Assembly: GCF_023016155.1 (NCBI RefSeq)
Contig: NZ_JALKBG010000008.1
Location: forward strand, 994,501 to 1,058,500
DNA: 64,000 nt
Direction of reading: 5' to 3'
From: Aliiroseovarius sp. F20344
Lineage (GTDB): Bacteria > Pseudomonadota > Alphaproteobacteria > Rhodobacterales > Rhodobacteraceae
Numbering within the stretch: the stretch's first letter is position 1; every line of letters begins with the position of its first letter. Positions 56,083 through 64,000 of the stretch are shown here, one piece after another. Made by a program: the position numbers and the translations under genes. A model generated the notes under the pieces. The model was not told the origin of the DNA and did no database searches. It worked only from the letters and a program-made list of their open reading frames with translations.

Positions 56083-56316
56083 TCACCCGCGCCAGAAGGG
56101 CTTTTCCGCCTCAAGCTGCGCATCCGTTTTGGTGAGACCAATATCTTTACATAGATGATCTGGCAGGTCCTTCAGGGCCTGTCGGGTACTAAGTCGTACG
56201 CGCCATTTGGTGATGGTCACGGCGACGACAAGTGCCAGTTCCGCGAAGGCGGGCAATGGGCGTTGTGTGTCTAGAAAGGCGAGCCGGTCATGCCGGTACG
56301 TGTTTCCGTGTTCCAT
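56083..56316 (-). CDS. DUF1127 small protein
   Basis: A 77-residue protein with the DUF1127 C-terminal signature LPDHLCKDIGLTKTDAQLEAEKPFWR. Such proteins are short, basic and stress-linked; some bind RNA or affect phosphate and carbon metabolism. ATG 56316 has GGAG six bases upstream. It is divergent from the MocR-type regulator, with two operator-like repeats between them, which makes it a probable target. Confidence 0.88.
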   Translation of the reverse strand: MEHGNTYRHDRLAFLDTQRPLPAFAELALVVAVTITKWRVRLSTRQALKDLPDHLCKDIGLTKTDAQLEAEKPFWRG

Positions 56317-56332
56317 CTTGAACTCCAAGAAT

Positions 56333-56378
56333 TGTATTGATACAAAGTGACGTTAATGTCATGGTGTATTGATACAAA
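56333..56378. promoter_or_regulatory. Duplicated operator between DUF1127 and the MocR-type gene
   Basis: TGTATTGATACAAA occurs twice, at 56333-56346 and 56365-56378, 32 bases (about three helical turns) apart and in the same orientation. Each copy contains the inverted repeat TGTAT-TG-ATACA. Direct repeats of this kind in front of the gene are typical of MocR-family binding. Confidence 0.65.
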
Positions 56379-56410
56379 CCATGTGCACTGCACACAATTG
56401 GAACATTGAT

Positions 56411-57829
56411 ATGGGTACAATATTTTCAGAAGAGCTTTTAAGCGGGCAGGGGCCGAAGTATCGGCGGCTTGTCGACGGATTGGTGGACGCCATCAAAACA
56501 GGCGCTTTGCCGGAAGGTGAAAAGCTCCCCCCAGTACGCGATTTGGCGTGGGAGCTTAAGATCACCCCAGGCACCGTTGCGCGCGCTTATTCAATCCTGG
56601 GGGATGAAGGCTGGGTATTGGCAGAGGTCGGGCGTGGCACTTATGTCCAACCCTTGAAGCAACGCAGATCTCCGAAGGCATCGCTGGGGTCAGGGTATCT
56701 GAAACGTCAGGCGCATGCGCTGCATAGTGAACCGGAAACGGATTTTCTGTTTGCTCCGCGCCTTCCTGACGTTGGTCAGGTCAACATCATAAAGGAAGCC
56801 ATTCATGCGGCGACGGATCTGCCGGATACGCTTCTTCTGCGCTATCCATTCCATGGATCACAAGCTTACCTGCGCGAAGCTTTGCTGGACCACATCCCGG
56901 AAAGTGAACGGGGCGGGCTAAGCGCGGACGACATCGTTGTGACAAACGGCGGTCAGAACGCGATCATGCTGTCTATGCAAACCTTGCTTGCCGAAGGCCC
57001 GCGCGTCGTCATGGTAGAAGAACATTCTTACCCAGGGCTTCGACGCGCTGTGGAGCTGTTGGGGGCGAAAGTCGTTGCGGTGCCGATGGATGAGCGCGGC
57101 ATTGATCCGCAGGCGTTGGAACATGTCGCGCGCAGCTCGCAAGCCAGTCTTTTGTTTACGATGCCAGAAGCACATAACCCGACATGCCGCGTGACGGATG
57201 AAGCCAGACGGCACGAGGTTGCAGATGTCGCGCGCAAATTGGGTTTTCATGTGGTGCAGGATGATTGCTATCGCTTGGGGCCTGCGCGTGCGCCCAGCTA
57301 CCGATCGCTGTTGCCCGAGCAATCCTGGTTCATCTCGTCATTTTCGAAAACCATCTCGCCAGCGTTAAGGGCAGGGTATGCGGTGACGCCGTCCAACTGG
57401 GCGGGGAAACTGCGGCGTGTGGTGGATGTGAACTATTTTGGGATTTCATCACCAACGGCTGAGATCTTGTACCAAGTGCTGACGCATCCGGATCTCGAAC
57501 GCTCCATGTCCGATATGCGGCGCAGAAACCGGGAGTATATTGAGATCGCGGTGAACATGCTCGGCCGGTACGAACTGGGGTGGAGTCACGACGTTCCGTT
57601 TTTCTGGCTTAAGCTGCCCCTAGGGTGGCGCGTATCAAACTTCTGTCAGAAGGCCGAAAACAAGGGTATTCGTGTGCGGCCCGGGGATGATTTTGCTTTG
57701 CGCGATGGGCCTTCCCCGCAAGCAGTCCGGATTTCAGTGAACGGGCAAATGCCTTTGGATCGGTTCCGGTCGGTGCTGTCTGAATTGGTCGAGCTTTTGG
57801 ACAATCCGACCGATACCTTAAGCGCGTAG
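56411..57829 (+). CDS. MocR-type GntR regulator with aminotransferase-like domain
   Basis: A fusion of an N-terminal winged helix-turn-helix (PVRDLAWELKITPGTVARAYSILGDEGWVLAEVGRGTYV) and a class I aminotransferase domain that binds PLP; the Schiff-base Lys is in SSFSKTISPALRAGY. Such proteins usually sense PLP or an amino-acid derivative. I use ATG 56411 since it is followed by the conserved GPKYRRLVDGL; ATG 56381 is also possible (482 residues) and would run over the downstream end of the repeat region. Autoregulation is likely. Confidence 0.9.
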   Translation: MGTIFSEELLSGQGPKYRRLVDGLVDAIKTGALPEGEKLPPVRDLAWELKITPGTVARAYSILGDEGWVLAEVGRGTYVQPLKQRRSPKASLGSGYLKRQAHALHSEPETDFLFAPRLPDVGQVNIIKEAIHAATDLPDTLLLRYPFHGSQAYLREALLDHIPESERGGLSADDIVVTNGGQNAIMLSMQTLLAEGPRVVMVEEHSYPGLRRAVELLGAKVVAVPMDERGIDPQALEHVARSSQASLLFTMPEAHNPTCRVTDEARRHEVADVARKLGFHVVQDDCYRLGPARAPSYRSLLPEQSWFISSFSKTISPALRAGYAVTPSNWAGKLRRVVDVNYFGISSPTAEILYQVLTHPDLERSMSDMRRRNREYIEIAVNMLGRYELGWSHDVPFFWLKLPLGWRVSNFCQKAENKGIRVRPGDDFALRDGPSPQAVRISVNGQMPLDRFRSVLSELVELLDNPTDTLSA

Positions 57830-57978
57830 GGGCTGAATCGCGATGAAACAAATGGGGTAAAATAATACCTTATTTATAACATACTGATAATGAACATTAA
57901 AATAGGCCATACTGCGCTTGACCCGCCCCGTAAAATCACTAAAACCACCCCATCCGAAACCCAATCAGGGCTGAATCA

Positions 57979-58443
57979 ATGAAAACCTTCTCTGCAACGC
58001 CTGCAGATATCGACAAAAAGTGGATCATCATCGACGCCGAAGGCGTTGTACTTGGTCGTCTTGCATCGATCATCGCTATGCGTCTTCGTGGCAAACACAA
58101 AGCCTCGTTCACGCCGCACATGGACATGGGTGACAATGTCATCGTGATCAATGCGGACAAAGTACAAATGACTGGCAAGAAGCGCACTGACAAAGTGCAC
58201 TACTGGCACACCGGTTACCCGGGCGGTATCAAGTCGCGCACGGCCGGTCAGATCCTCGAGGGTGAGCACCCCGAGCGCCTGCTGAACAAAGCTGTGCAGC
58301 GCATGCTGCCAGGCGGCAAACTGAGCCGTCAGCAGATGACCAACCTGCGCATCTACGCCGGCGCCGAGCACCCCCACGAGGCCCAGAGCCCCGAAGTGCT
58401 GGACGTCAAGTCGATGAACCCCAAAAACACACGTGAGGGCTGA
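57979..58443 (+). CDS. rplM: Large-subunit ribosomal protein uL13
   Basis: A 154-residue ribosomal protein of the 50S subunit with the family stretches [27 protein letters not shown] and [12 protein letters not shown]. It lies two bases before rpsI, the usual L13-S9 pair. The 149 bases before it hold an AT-rich stretch that could hold the promoter; no L13 leader structure was recognised. Confidence 0.97.
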   Translation: MKTFSATPADIDKKWIIIDAEGVVLGRLASIIAMRLRGKHKASFTPHMDMGDNVIVINADKVQMTGKKRTDKVHYWHTGYPGGIKSRTAGQILEGEHPERLLNKAVQRMLPGGKLSRQQMTNLRIYAGAEHPHEAQSPEVLDVKSMNPKNTREG

Positions 58444-58445
58444 TC

Positions 58446-58934
58446 ATGACTGAAGAGATCAAATCGCTGGACGAGCTGAACGCCGTCGCAGAAGGCACCG
58501 AAGCTGTTGTTGAAGTTGCCGCCCCCCGTGAGCCCGTCCGTGACGAGCTGGGTCGTTCTTATGCCACCGGCAAGCGTAAAGACGCTGTTGCTCGCGTGTG
58601 GATCAAGCCGGGCTCCGGCAAGGTCACCGTGAACGGTAAAGAAATGGACAAATACTTCGCACGCCCCGTGCTGCAGCTGATCGTTCGTCAGCCCGCACAG
58701 GTTGCTGGTGTTGAAGGCGAATTCGACGTTGTTGCCACCGTTAAAGGCGGTGGTCTGTCGGGCCAAGCTGGTGCCGTTAAGCACGGGATTTCGAAAGCTC
58801 TGCAGCTTTACGAACCCTCGCTGCGTGGCGCACTGAAAGCTGCTGGCTTCCTGACCCGTGACTCGCGTGTTGTTGAACGTAAGAAGTTCGGCCGCCGTAA
58901 AGCACGTCGTTCGTTCCAGTTCTCGAAGCGTTAA
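58446..58934 (+). CDS. rpsI: Small-subunit ribosomal protein uS9
   Basis: A 162-residue protein of the 30S subunit ending in FSKR, whose basic tail reaches the P-site tRNA. The S9 core [21 protein letters not shown] starts near residue 38; the first ~35 residues are an acidic extension seen in alphaproteobacteria. Follows rplM directly. Confidence 0.97.
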   Translation: MTEEIKSLDELNAVAEGTEAVVEVAAPREPVRDELGRSYATGKRKDAVARVWIKPGSGKVTVNGKEMDKYFARPVLQLIVRQPAQVAGVEGEFDVVATVKGGGLSGQAGAVKHGISKALQLYEPSLRGALKAAGFLTRDSRVVERKKFGRRKARRSFQFSKR

Positions 58935-58957
58935 TCGCCGGGAAACAGATTTTGGGA

Positions 58958-58989
58958 AGGGCTGCCGGTTCGGCGGCCCTTTTCTTTTG
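58958..58989 (+). terminator. Rho-independent terminator after rpsI
   Basis: AAGGGCTGCC pairs with GGCGGCCCTT (one wobble) around GGTTC and is followed by TTCTTTTG. Confidence 0.87.
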
Positions 58990-59056
58990 CTCGGGTTCGA
59001 TTTGCATCTGTTTGATGTTGCGGGGGGCAAGGCGATGGCCTATATCCCGGCTTTAG

Positions 59057-59133
<77 letters not shown>

Positions 59134-59150
59134 GTTTCCAAAAATGAAAC

Positions 59151-59891
59151 TTACGCGCGATACCGATCTACGAAGTTTTTCAGGATGTTAGCCGGCGCGT
59201 GTACGTCGGCGGCGTGGACCATGTCGACCAGCGCATTGGCTTCTTCCGGTGGGAAATAGCCGTGGTGCTTGTAGATACCGATCCGGGTTTCGAAGTTATG
59301 CGCGTCTGCTTCTGGATGGAACTGTGTAGCATAGACGTTCTGGCCGAAGCGGATCATCTGGAACGGGCATGGCGTTGAGGTAACCAATTGCACACAGCCC
59401 TCGGGCAAGCGTTGCATGGCTTCCTTGTGGCCAACAAAAGCCTCGAACGCGTCGGGGATTCCGTTCATCAACGGATCTGCGCGTCCATCGTCTGTCACGC
59501 GACAGGGGCTAGCACTGACGGGTTCTCCGAATTGTTCTTTGGAGACAGAGCCCGCTTCAAGGTGATGACCTAGAATGCCGATCCCGTAGCAACAGCCCAA
59601 AAATGGAATGTCGCGGTCCGTGATCTGAGGCATCAAAGACAGGCATTCCGCTTCAATCTTGGCTTCGATCTTGGATTTCTTTTCGGGCTCATCCGACACG
59701 CAGCCGGGGCCGCCGCCTACGATGACACCTGCATAGTTGGACAGGTCCAGATCAGCGGGAATGTCGTCCTGATCCAAGCGGATGCGGTGGACCTGATCTA
59801 CGCGCAGGCCTCCTTTTGTCAGAAATGCTTGGAACTCGTCATCCGAGGCGTCGGTCTCGGGGCGCAGTTGCAGGATCAAGAAGGGTTTCAT
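59151..59891 (-). CDS. Class I glutamine amidotransferase (GMP-synthase-like)
   Basis: A 246-residue protein with the triad-type glutaminase fold: Cys in FLGCCYGIG, His and Glu in ATQFHPEAD. The arrangement resembles the stand-alone glutaminase domain of GMP-synthase-like proteins; the synthetase half is absent. Substrate unknown. GAGG precedes the ATG. Confidence 0.87.
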   Translation of the reverse strand: MKPFLILQLRPETDASDDEFQAFLTKGGLRVDQVHRIRLDQDDIPADLDLSNYAGVIVGGGPGCVSDEPEKKSKIEAKIEAECLSLMPQITDRDIPFLGCCYGIGILGHHLEAGSVSKEQFGEPVSASPCRVTDDGRADPLMNGIPDAFEAFVGHKEAMQRLPEGCVQLVTSTPCPFQMIRFGQNVYATQFHPEADAHNFETRIGIYKHHGYFPPEEANALVDMVHAADVHAPANILKNFVDRYRA

Positions 59892-59960
59892 CGGGGCCTC
59901 GAATTGCGTTCAGGACTTGATGCCAAAGCGGGGCAGGCGGGTCAACACCACCCCAGATAC

Positions 59961-59985
59961 AAAAAAAGCGCCCAAGCGGCGCTTT
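59961..59985 (-). terminator. Rho-independent terminator after the DUF882 gene
   Basis: AAAGCGCC and GGCGCTTT pair around a 5-base loop, followed on the minus strand by TTTTTTT. It lies 24 bases past the DUF882 stop. Confidence 0.9.
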
Positions 59986-60009
59986 CTTCAACATCAATGT
60001 AAGTTGGGC

Positions 60010-60591
60010 TTAGCGGCCCCAGGTGCGGACCACGCCGCAATCCATATGTACAAAGTTCGAGCCGGAGTAGCGCCCAACACCGCCACCACGACAGGCGACA
60101 GCTGCTTTGAACATTTGGTTCACCGAACGCGACTTTAGCCGAAGATCAGCGGCCTGACCTTTCATGTGAAGCGAGTTCTTCGCAACACCACGCGAGCGCG
60201 AGCGGAGCATGGCGTTGGTTTTCGGCGAGCGATAGCCCGACAGCATCGTATAGGGTTCGCGAACATCCATCAGACCATGGGCGGCTGCCATAATGTCGAT
60301 TGTGCGCGTGTCGATCTTGATCGAGGTGTCAGTCCGCCAATCACGCATGAAATGGTTGATCTCTTTCAAGCCATCTTTGATGTACTTGCCTTCGATCCAG
60401 TAAATCATGTTGATCGTTTCGCCGGTGCGGCCGGAATACATGGCCAGACGGCGTACATCGCCGCCACCGCGTAGAAAACCTGCTGCATTGGCATACATGG
60501 GGGCGGCTGTTACTGCGGAAGCTGCAAAAGCCCCCAATAGTCCGCGCCGTGTGATGCCCGATTTCAAGCCGTTCGAAGTCCCGTAGGTCAT
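60010..60591 (-). CDS. DUF882 (YcbK-like) exported peptidase-fold protein
   Basis: A 193-residue protein exported by the Tat route: TRRGLLGAFAASAVTAAP is a twin-arginine signal. The mature part is the DUF882/peptidase M15-like fold with the metal-binding SLHMKGQAADLRL and NFVHMDCG stretches, which acts on or resembles D,D-endopeptidases of peptidoglycan. It is divergent from the L,D-transpeptidase gene, and both concern the cell wall, so they may be co-regulated. Confidence 0.9.
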   Translation of the reverse strand: MTYGTSNGLKSGITRRGLLGAFAASAVTAAPMYANAAGFLRGGGDVRRLAMYSGRTGETINMIYWIEGKYIKDGLKEINHFMRDWRTDTSIKIDTRTIDIMAAAHGLMDVREPYTMLSGYRSPKTNAMLRSRSRGVAKNSLHMKGQAADLRLKSRSVNQMFKAAVACRGGGVGRYSGSNFVHMDCGVVRTWGR

Positions 60592-60954
60592 AGTCGTAGC
60601 GTGTCCCGTCGCTTGCCTGTCTTCAATCCCGTTTGACTCTGTGGTCAGTTCAGGTGTGTGTGCCTATACCCCAGGCGTGCCTTCTTATGGCACAACTCGA
60701 ATCGTGCGCCAAGCAGAGTTTTCAGTCGCTTAACGGGTTCAAGAAAAATCGGCAGGAATTTGCTGAAAATCCTGAAACTTTGGTTAACCGTGACCCCTCT
60801 GCAGCAATCCGGAAAGGATTGGTAAGGATATCCTGAGGTGGTGGCCAAAGTTATTCACAAAACCATCGGGAGTTTTCCTGATTGTGAATAGACAGTCGAA
60901 CCAAGATGTTGGAATACTGTTTTTCAGCACGATTGATATCATTTCGGACCGAAC
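60592..60954. other. Divergent intergenic region (363 bases), no gene recognised
   Basis: Separates the DUF882 and L,D-transpeptidase genes. It must hold both promoters. A palindromic AGGATATCCT at about 60826-60835 and the short hairpin AATCC-GGAAA-GGATT are visible, but no consensus operator is clear. Small open frames here are short, have no ribosome sites and appear spurious. Confidence 0.5.
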
Positions 60955-62580
60955 ATGACGAAAACATTGCCTGCGCGGACTCGTTCGCCATTTTATAAAT
61001 TTGCCCTGGCAGCGATTGGCGCTGCGACTTTCAGCTTTAGTTCGCCTTCGGTTGTGGCGGCGCAAAGTGCTGTGTCTGCCTTTGCGCAAGCTGTTGCAGA
61101 GGCCGCGGCCCGCGAAGGTGAAGTGGCCGCGTTTTATCGGGCAAACGCCTATCAGCCGATCTGGACTGGATCGTCTCAGGATGATCTTGCCCGCCGCAAA
61201 GCGCTGCTAGCCGCCTTGGCAGGGGCCAGCGACCACGGCTTGCCGGTCGTTGATATTGATGATCTGAAAAACCGCATGGCGAATGTCGCATCGGTCCGGG
61301 AGTTGGGAGCGCTTGAGGTTGAGCTGTCTAAACTTCTTGTCTCATATGCACAAAGCATCAATTCGGGCATCCTGAAGCCGTCAAAGGTCGACAGCGGCAT
61401 TGTTCGGAAAATCGATCGGAAAGATGGGGCGGTTATCCTGTCCGAGTTTGCGGGGGGAACGCCCGCGCGATACCTGAAAACTCTGCCTCCGAAGAATGCC
61501 GAATATGCCCGCCTGATGCGCGAGCGCCTGCGCCTTGAACAGCAGATTCAACATGGCGGATGGGGCGAGGTTGTTTCGGCCAAGTCTTTGAAGCCGGGTG
61601 AAGTTGGGAATGCTGTAATTACGCTTCGTAACAGATTGGTTCGTATGGGATATTTGAACCGGTCTGCAAGCCGTTCATATGACGCATCTATTCAGAAAGC
61701 GGTTCAGCAGTTTCAAGCCGATCACGGTTTAAACGATGATGGTGTGGCTGGGGCCGGGACCATCAAAGAAATCAACGTCTCGCCCGAGAAGCGCTTGGCG
61801 TCGATCCTTGTCGCGATGGAGCGCGAGCGCTGGACGAATTTCGAACGTGGTCAGCGTCATGTCTGGGTGAACCTGACAGACTTTACGGCCAAGGTGGTGG
61901 ATGGCGGCAGCGTCACATTCCAAACGCGTTCAGTCATCGGGAAAAACGTATCTGACCAACGCAGTCCCGAATTTTCGGACGTAATGGAGTTCCTGGTGAT
62001 CAATCCCACTTGGAACGTTCCACGCTCGATCGCGACAAAAGAGTATCTGCCGATGCTCAAACGCAATCCCAATGCGGTCAGCCATCTGAAGCTGATTGAT
62101 CGCCGTGGGCGTGTTGTGAACCGTGGGGCTGTGGACTTCAGCAAATTCACCGCGCGCAGTTTCCCGTTTGCAATCAAGCAGCCGCCCTCGTCACGAAATG
62201 CACTTGGGCTTGTAAAGTTCATGTTCCCGAACAAGCACAACATCTATTTACACGACACTCCGTCAAAAAGCCTTTTTGCACGGGAAGTTCGCGCCTTTAG
62301 CCACGGCTGTATTCGTCTAAGCGATCCGTTTGATTTTGCCTATACTTTGTTGGCCAAGCAAAGCAGCGACCCAAAGGCGACCTTCCATAAGGCGTTGAAC
62401 ACAAGACGGGAAACGCGGATAGATTTGGAACAACCCGTTCCGGTGCACTTGGTCTATCGGACAGCCGTTGCACCTGCGAAGGGCCGCGTGAACTATCGTC
62501 GCGACATTTATGGGCGTGATGCAAAAGTTTGGGCCGCTTTACAGAACGCCGGGGTAGCACTTCGCGCCGTGGACGGTTAA
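60955..62580 (+). CDS. L,D-transpeptidase (YcbB-like)
   Basis: A 541-residue periplasmic enzyme that makes 3-3 cross-links in peptidoglycan. It has an N-terminal signal or anchor (SPFYKFALAAIGAATFSFSSPSVVAA), a YcbB-type scaffold domain (ANAYQPIW), a peptidoglycan-binding module (LRNRLVRMGYLN...AVQQFQADHGLNDDGVAG, ~residues 223-264) and the YkuD catalytic domain with His in HDTPSKSLF and catalytic Cys in AFSHGCIRLSD. The ATG has no evident ribosome site. Confidence 0.93.
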   Translation: MTKTLPARTRSPFYKFALAAIGAATFSFSSPSVVAAQSAVSAFAQAVAEAAAREGEVAAFYRANAYQPIWTGSSQDDLARRKALLAALAGASDHGLPVVDIDDLKNRMANVASVRELGALEVELSKLLVSYAQSINSGILKPSKVDSGIVRKIDRKDGAVILSEFAGGTPARYLKTLPPKNAEYARLMRERLRLEQQIQHGGWGEVVSAKSLKPGEVGNAVITLRNRLVRMGYLNRSASRSYDASIQKAVQQFQADHGLNDDGVAGAGTIKEINVSPEKRLASILVAMERERWTNFERGQRHVWVNLTDFTAKVVDGGSVTFQTRSVIGKNVSDQRSPEFSDVMEFLVINPTWNVPRSIATKEYLPMLKRNPNAVSHLKLIDRRGRVVNRGAVDFSKFTARSFPFAIKQPPSSRNALGLVKFMFPNKHNIYLHDTPSKSLFAREVRAFSHGCIRLSDPFDFAYTLLAKQSSDPKATFHKALNTRRETRIDLEQPVPVHLVYRTAVAPAKGRVNYRRDIYGRDAKVWAALQNAGVALRAVDG

Positions 62581-62635
62581 ATCCTTTGCAACGGTGGTCG
62601 GGCAAACGGGCCTGATCCCATCAAAGGAGCGCTGA

Positions 62636-63742
62636 ATGACATTCACCCTTTCAGATATCGCGGCCTCGCTTGGGGCTGAATTTCAAGGCGATGGAAGCAT
62701 TGCCTTGTCTGGCGCTGCCGAGCCGCAGGACGCTGGACCTGATCAGCTTGCCTTAGCGATGGACCCTAAGTACGCCGATGGAATTGCCCAAGGGAACGCC
62801 CGAGCCGCGCTATTATGGGACGGTGCCGATTGGAAGGCGCTTGGTCTGGAAGGTGCGATCTGCATGACGCGTGGGAAAACTGCGATGCCTCTGCTGACCC
62901 GTGCGCTTGATCCGGGGCTTGGGCTTGTGCAGGGCATCCATCCCTCTGCCGTGGTGGATGAAACCGCTCAGATTGGCCGCGGCGCGCGGATCGGTCCGCT
63001 GGCAGTGATCGGTCCGGATGTGAAAATTGGGGATAATGCGCAGATCGGGGCACATGCGTCGGTCGGGTACGGAACCGCTATTGGGGACGATCTGATCCTT
63101 CATCCCGGCGCGCGCATTGCGCATCTTTGCACCATTGGAAACCGTTATACCGGCCAATCGAATTCGGTCGTTGGTGGGGACGGGTTTTCCTTTGTCACGA
63201 TGGATAAAGAAAGCGCGGTCGAGAGCCTTCGCGGCAATATGGCCGAAGGTGAAGCAGCCGGTTCAGTCGAGGGCAGTGCCCATTGGGCGCGCGTGCATTC
63301 CTTGGGTGGGGTCGAAATCGGTGACGATGTCGAGCTGGGTGCAGGGTCGACAATTGATCGCGGCACCATCCGCGCCACCCGCATTGGGCGCGGCACCAAG
63401 ATCGATTGTCAGGTTCAAGTTGGGCACAACGCGGAAGTTGGCGAAGACGTCATGATGTGCGGCAATGTCGGCGTGTCCGGATCCGCCAAGATCGGCAATC
63501 GCGTGGTTTTAGGCGGCAAAGTCGGCGTCAGCGATAATATCTTCATCGGGGATGACGTGATAGCCGGTGGCGGTACCAACATATATACAAACGTTCCTGC
63601 CGGTCGTGCCGTTTTGGGCAGTCCAGCTGTGAAAATCGAGACCGAGATGGCCATTCGTCGCGAATTGCGCCGCCTGCCACGTCTGGCCGAGACGCTACGT
63701 GAACTTCAAAAAACGGTTACAAAACTCGTGGACAAGGACTAG
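62636..63742 (+). CDS. lpxD: UDP-3-O-(3-hydroxyacyl)glucosamine N-acyltransferase
   Basis: Third step of lipid A synthesis. The 368-residue protein has the N-terminal uridine-binding domain and a left-handed beta helix built from hexapeptide repeats (from ~residue 105), with the catalytic His in VQVGHNAEVGED. AAAGGAG precedes the ATG. The acyl donor is an acyl-ACP, and an ACP gene follows after 27 bases. Confidence 0.95.
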   Translation: MTFTLSDIAASLGAEFQGDGSIALSGAAEPQDAGPDQLALAMDPKYADGIAQGNARAALLWDGADWKALGLEGAICMTRGKTAMPLLTRALDPGLGLVQGIHPSAVVDETAQIGRGARIGPLAVIGPDVKIGDNAQIGAHASVGYGTAIGDDLILHPGARIAHLCTIGNRYTGQSNSVVGGDGFSFVTMDKESAVESLRGNMAEGEAAGSVEGSAHWARVHSLGGVEIGDDVELGAGSTIDRGTIRATRIGRGTKIDCQVQVGHNAEVGEDVMMCGNVGVSGSAKIGNRVVLGGKVGVSDNIFIGDDVIAGGGTNIYTNVPAGRAVLGSPAVKIETEMAIRRELRRLPRLAETLRELQKTVTKLVDKD

Positions 63743-63769
63743 ATATTCGCCAACGCGAAAGGGAACCAC

Positions 63770-64000
63770 ATGTCTGACACTATTCAGGACCGCGTCATCG
63801 CCATCATTGCAGAGCAGGCCGTGCTTGAACCGGGCGATGTAAATCTAGACCAAACTTTGGAAGACTTGGGCATTGACAGCCTGGGTTTGGTGGAAAGCAT
63901 CTTCGCCATCGAAGAGGCCTTTGATATTTCAGTACCTTTTAATGCCAATGACCCGAAGGACAGTGAGTTTGACATCTCGTCCGTCGCATCGATCATACGT
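63770..64000 (+). CDS. Acyl carrier protein (partial, cut by the window end)
   Basis: The first 77 codons of an acyl carrier protein are visible, running in frame off the right edge. Ser37 in LGIDSLGLVESIF is the phosphopantetheine attachment site, and the acidic helix II region fits. It is not AcpXL by its flanking residues as far as I can tell, but its place after lpxD suggests a part in lipid A acyl synthesis. AAAGGGA precedes the ATG. Confidence 0.88.
   Translation, partial: MSDTIQDRVIAIIAEQAVLEPGDVNLDQTLEDLGIDSLGLVESIFAIEEAFDISVPFNANDPKDSEFDISSVASIIR

Overview
The window reads as a moderately GC-rich alphaproteobacterial chromosome segment, most likely from the Rhodobacterales (Roseobacter group). 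The evidence is a direct-repeat LexA box (GTTC-N7-GTTC), CckA with a CtrA-type box in front of it, a DksA that keeps only one zinc-finger cysteine, an RSP_2648-type PIN protein, a DUF1127 gene, an Edd/Eda pair and a GcvA-type LysR regulator. Almost all of it is ordinary core chromosome: no phage, insertion sequence, CRISPR array or rRNA operon was seen. There are two tRNAs: a CAU tRNA near the left end, probably Ile2, and tRNA-Arg(CCG) at 59.1 kb.

Layout. 0-8.2 kb: purM-purN, rnd, a lipoprotein, sufE, then a DUF1638 gene, a corrinoid protein and a homocysteine methyltransferase that together look like parts of a split cobalamin-dependent methionine synthase, with a radical SAM gene behind a LexA box set among them. 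8.3-18.2 kb: an MprF-like membrane protein, DUF1476, purC-purS-purQ, a DctB/DctD-like two-component pair, an HpcH/HpaI aldolase, a SLAC1/TehA-type transporter and a YjbR protein. 18.2-22.5 kb: a short cysteine-rich upstream reading frame followed by overlapping cysS-cimA-squalene/phytoene-synthase-like genes. 22.5-27.3 kb: the most accessory-looking part, with a small divergent gene, a LysR regulator, an orphan membrane protein, an eda remnant, a Dabb protein, and eda and edd of the Entner-Doudoroff pathway. 27.5-36.5 kb: rlmI, PIN, M48 protease, DedA, DUF3817, a VWA protein and a MoxR ATPase, a DUF2927 lipoprotein and dksA. 36.7-49.7 kb: FAD monooxygenase, PEP-mutase-like and aminotransferase genes, guaB, an RsmB-like methyltransferase, cckA, recA, alaS and DUF1330. 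49.8-64 kb: typA, an SMR exporter, an Lrp regulator, DUF6356, a glutamine amidotransferase, enoyl-CoA hydratase, a thioesterase, a second SLAC1-type transporter, DUF1127 facing a MocR regulator, rplM-rpsI, a DUF882 and an L,D-transpeptidase gene pair, lpxD and the start of an acyl carrier protein gene cut by the window edge.

The observation most worth following is at 18.28 kb. A 17-codon reading frame with a good ribosome binding site ends in Cys-Cys-Ile-Thr-Cys-stop. It lies 93 bases before cysteinyl-tRNA synthetase and is followed by a 7-bp GC-only hairpin. This is the expected architecture of a cysteine-sensing leader peptide. Further leads are a base-composition break and C-terminal extension inside cysS, the LexA box on the radical SAM gene, a DctD homologue without the sigma-54 contact motif, an eda C-terminal remnant, and several operator-like palindromes or repeats (LysR, LacI-type, MocR, CtrA). 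All identifications are from reading the sequence and from family knowledge; no database search was run.
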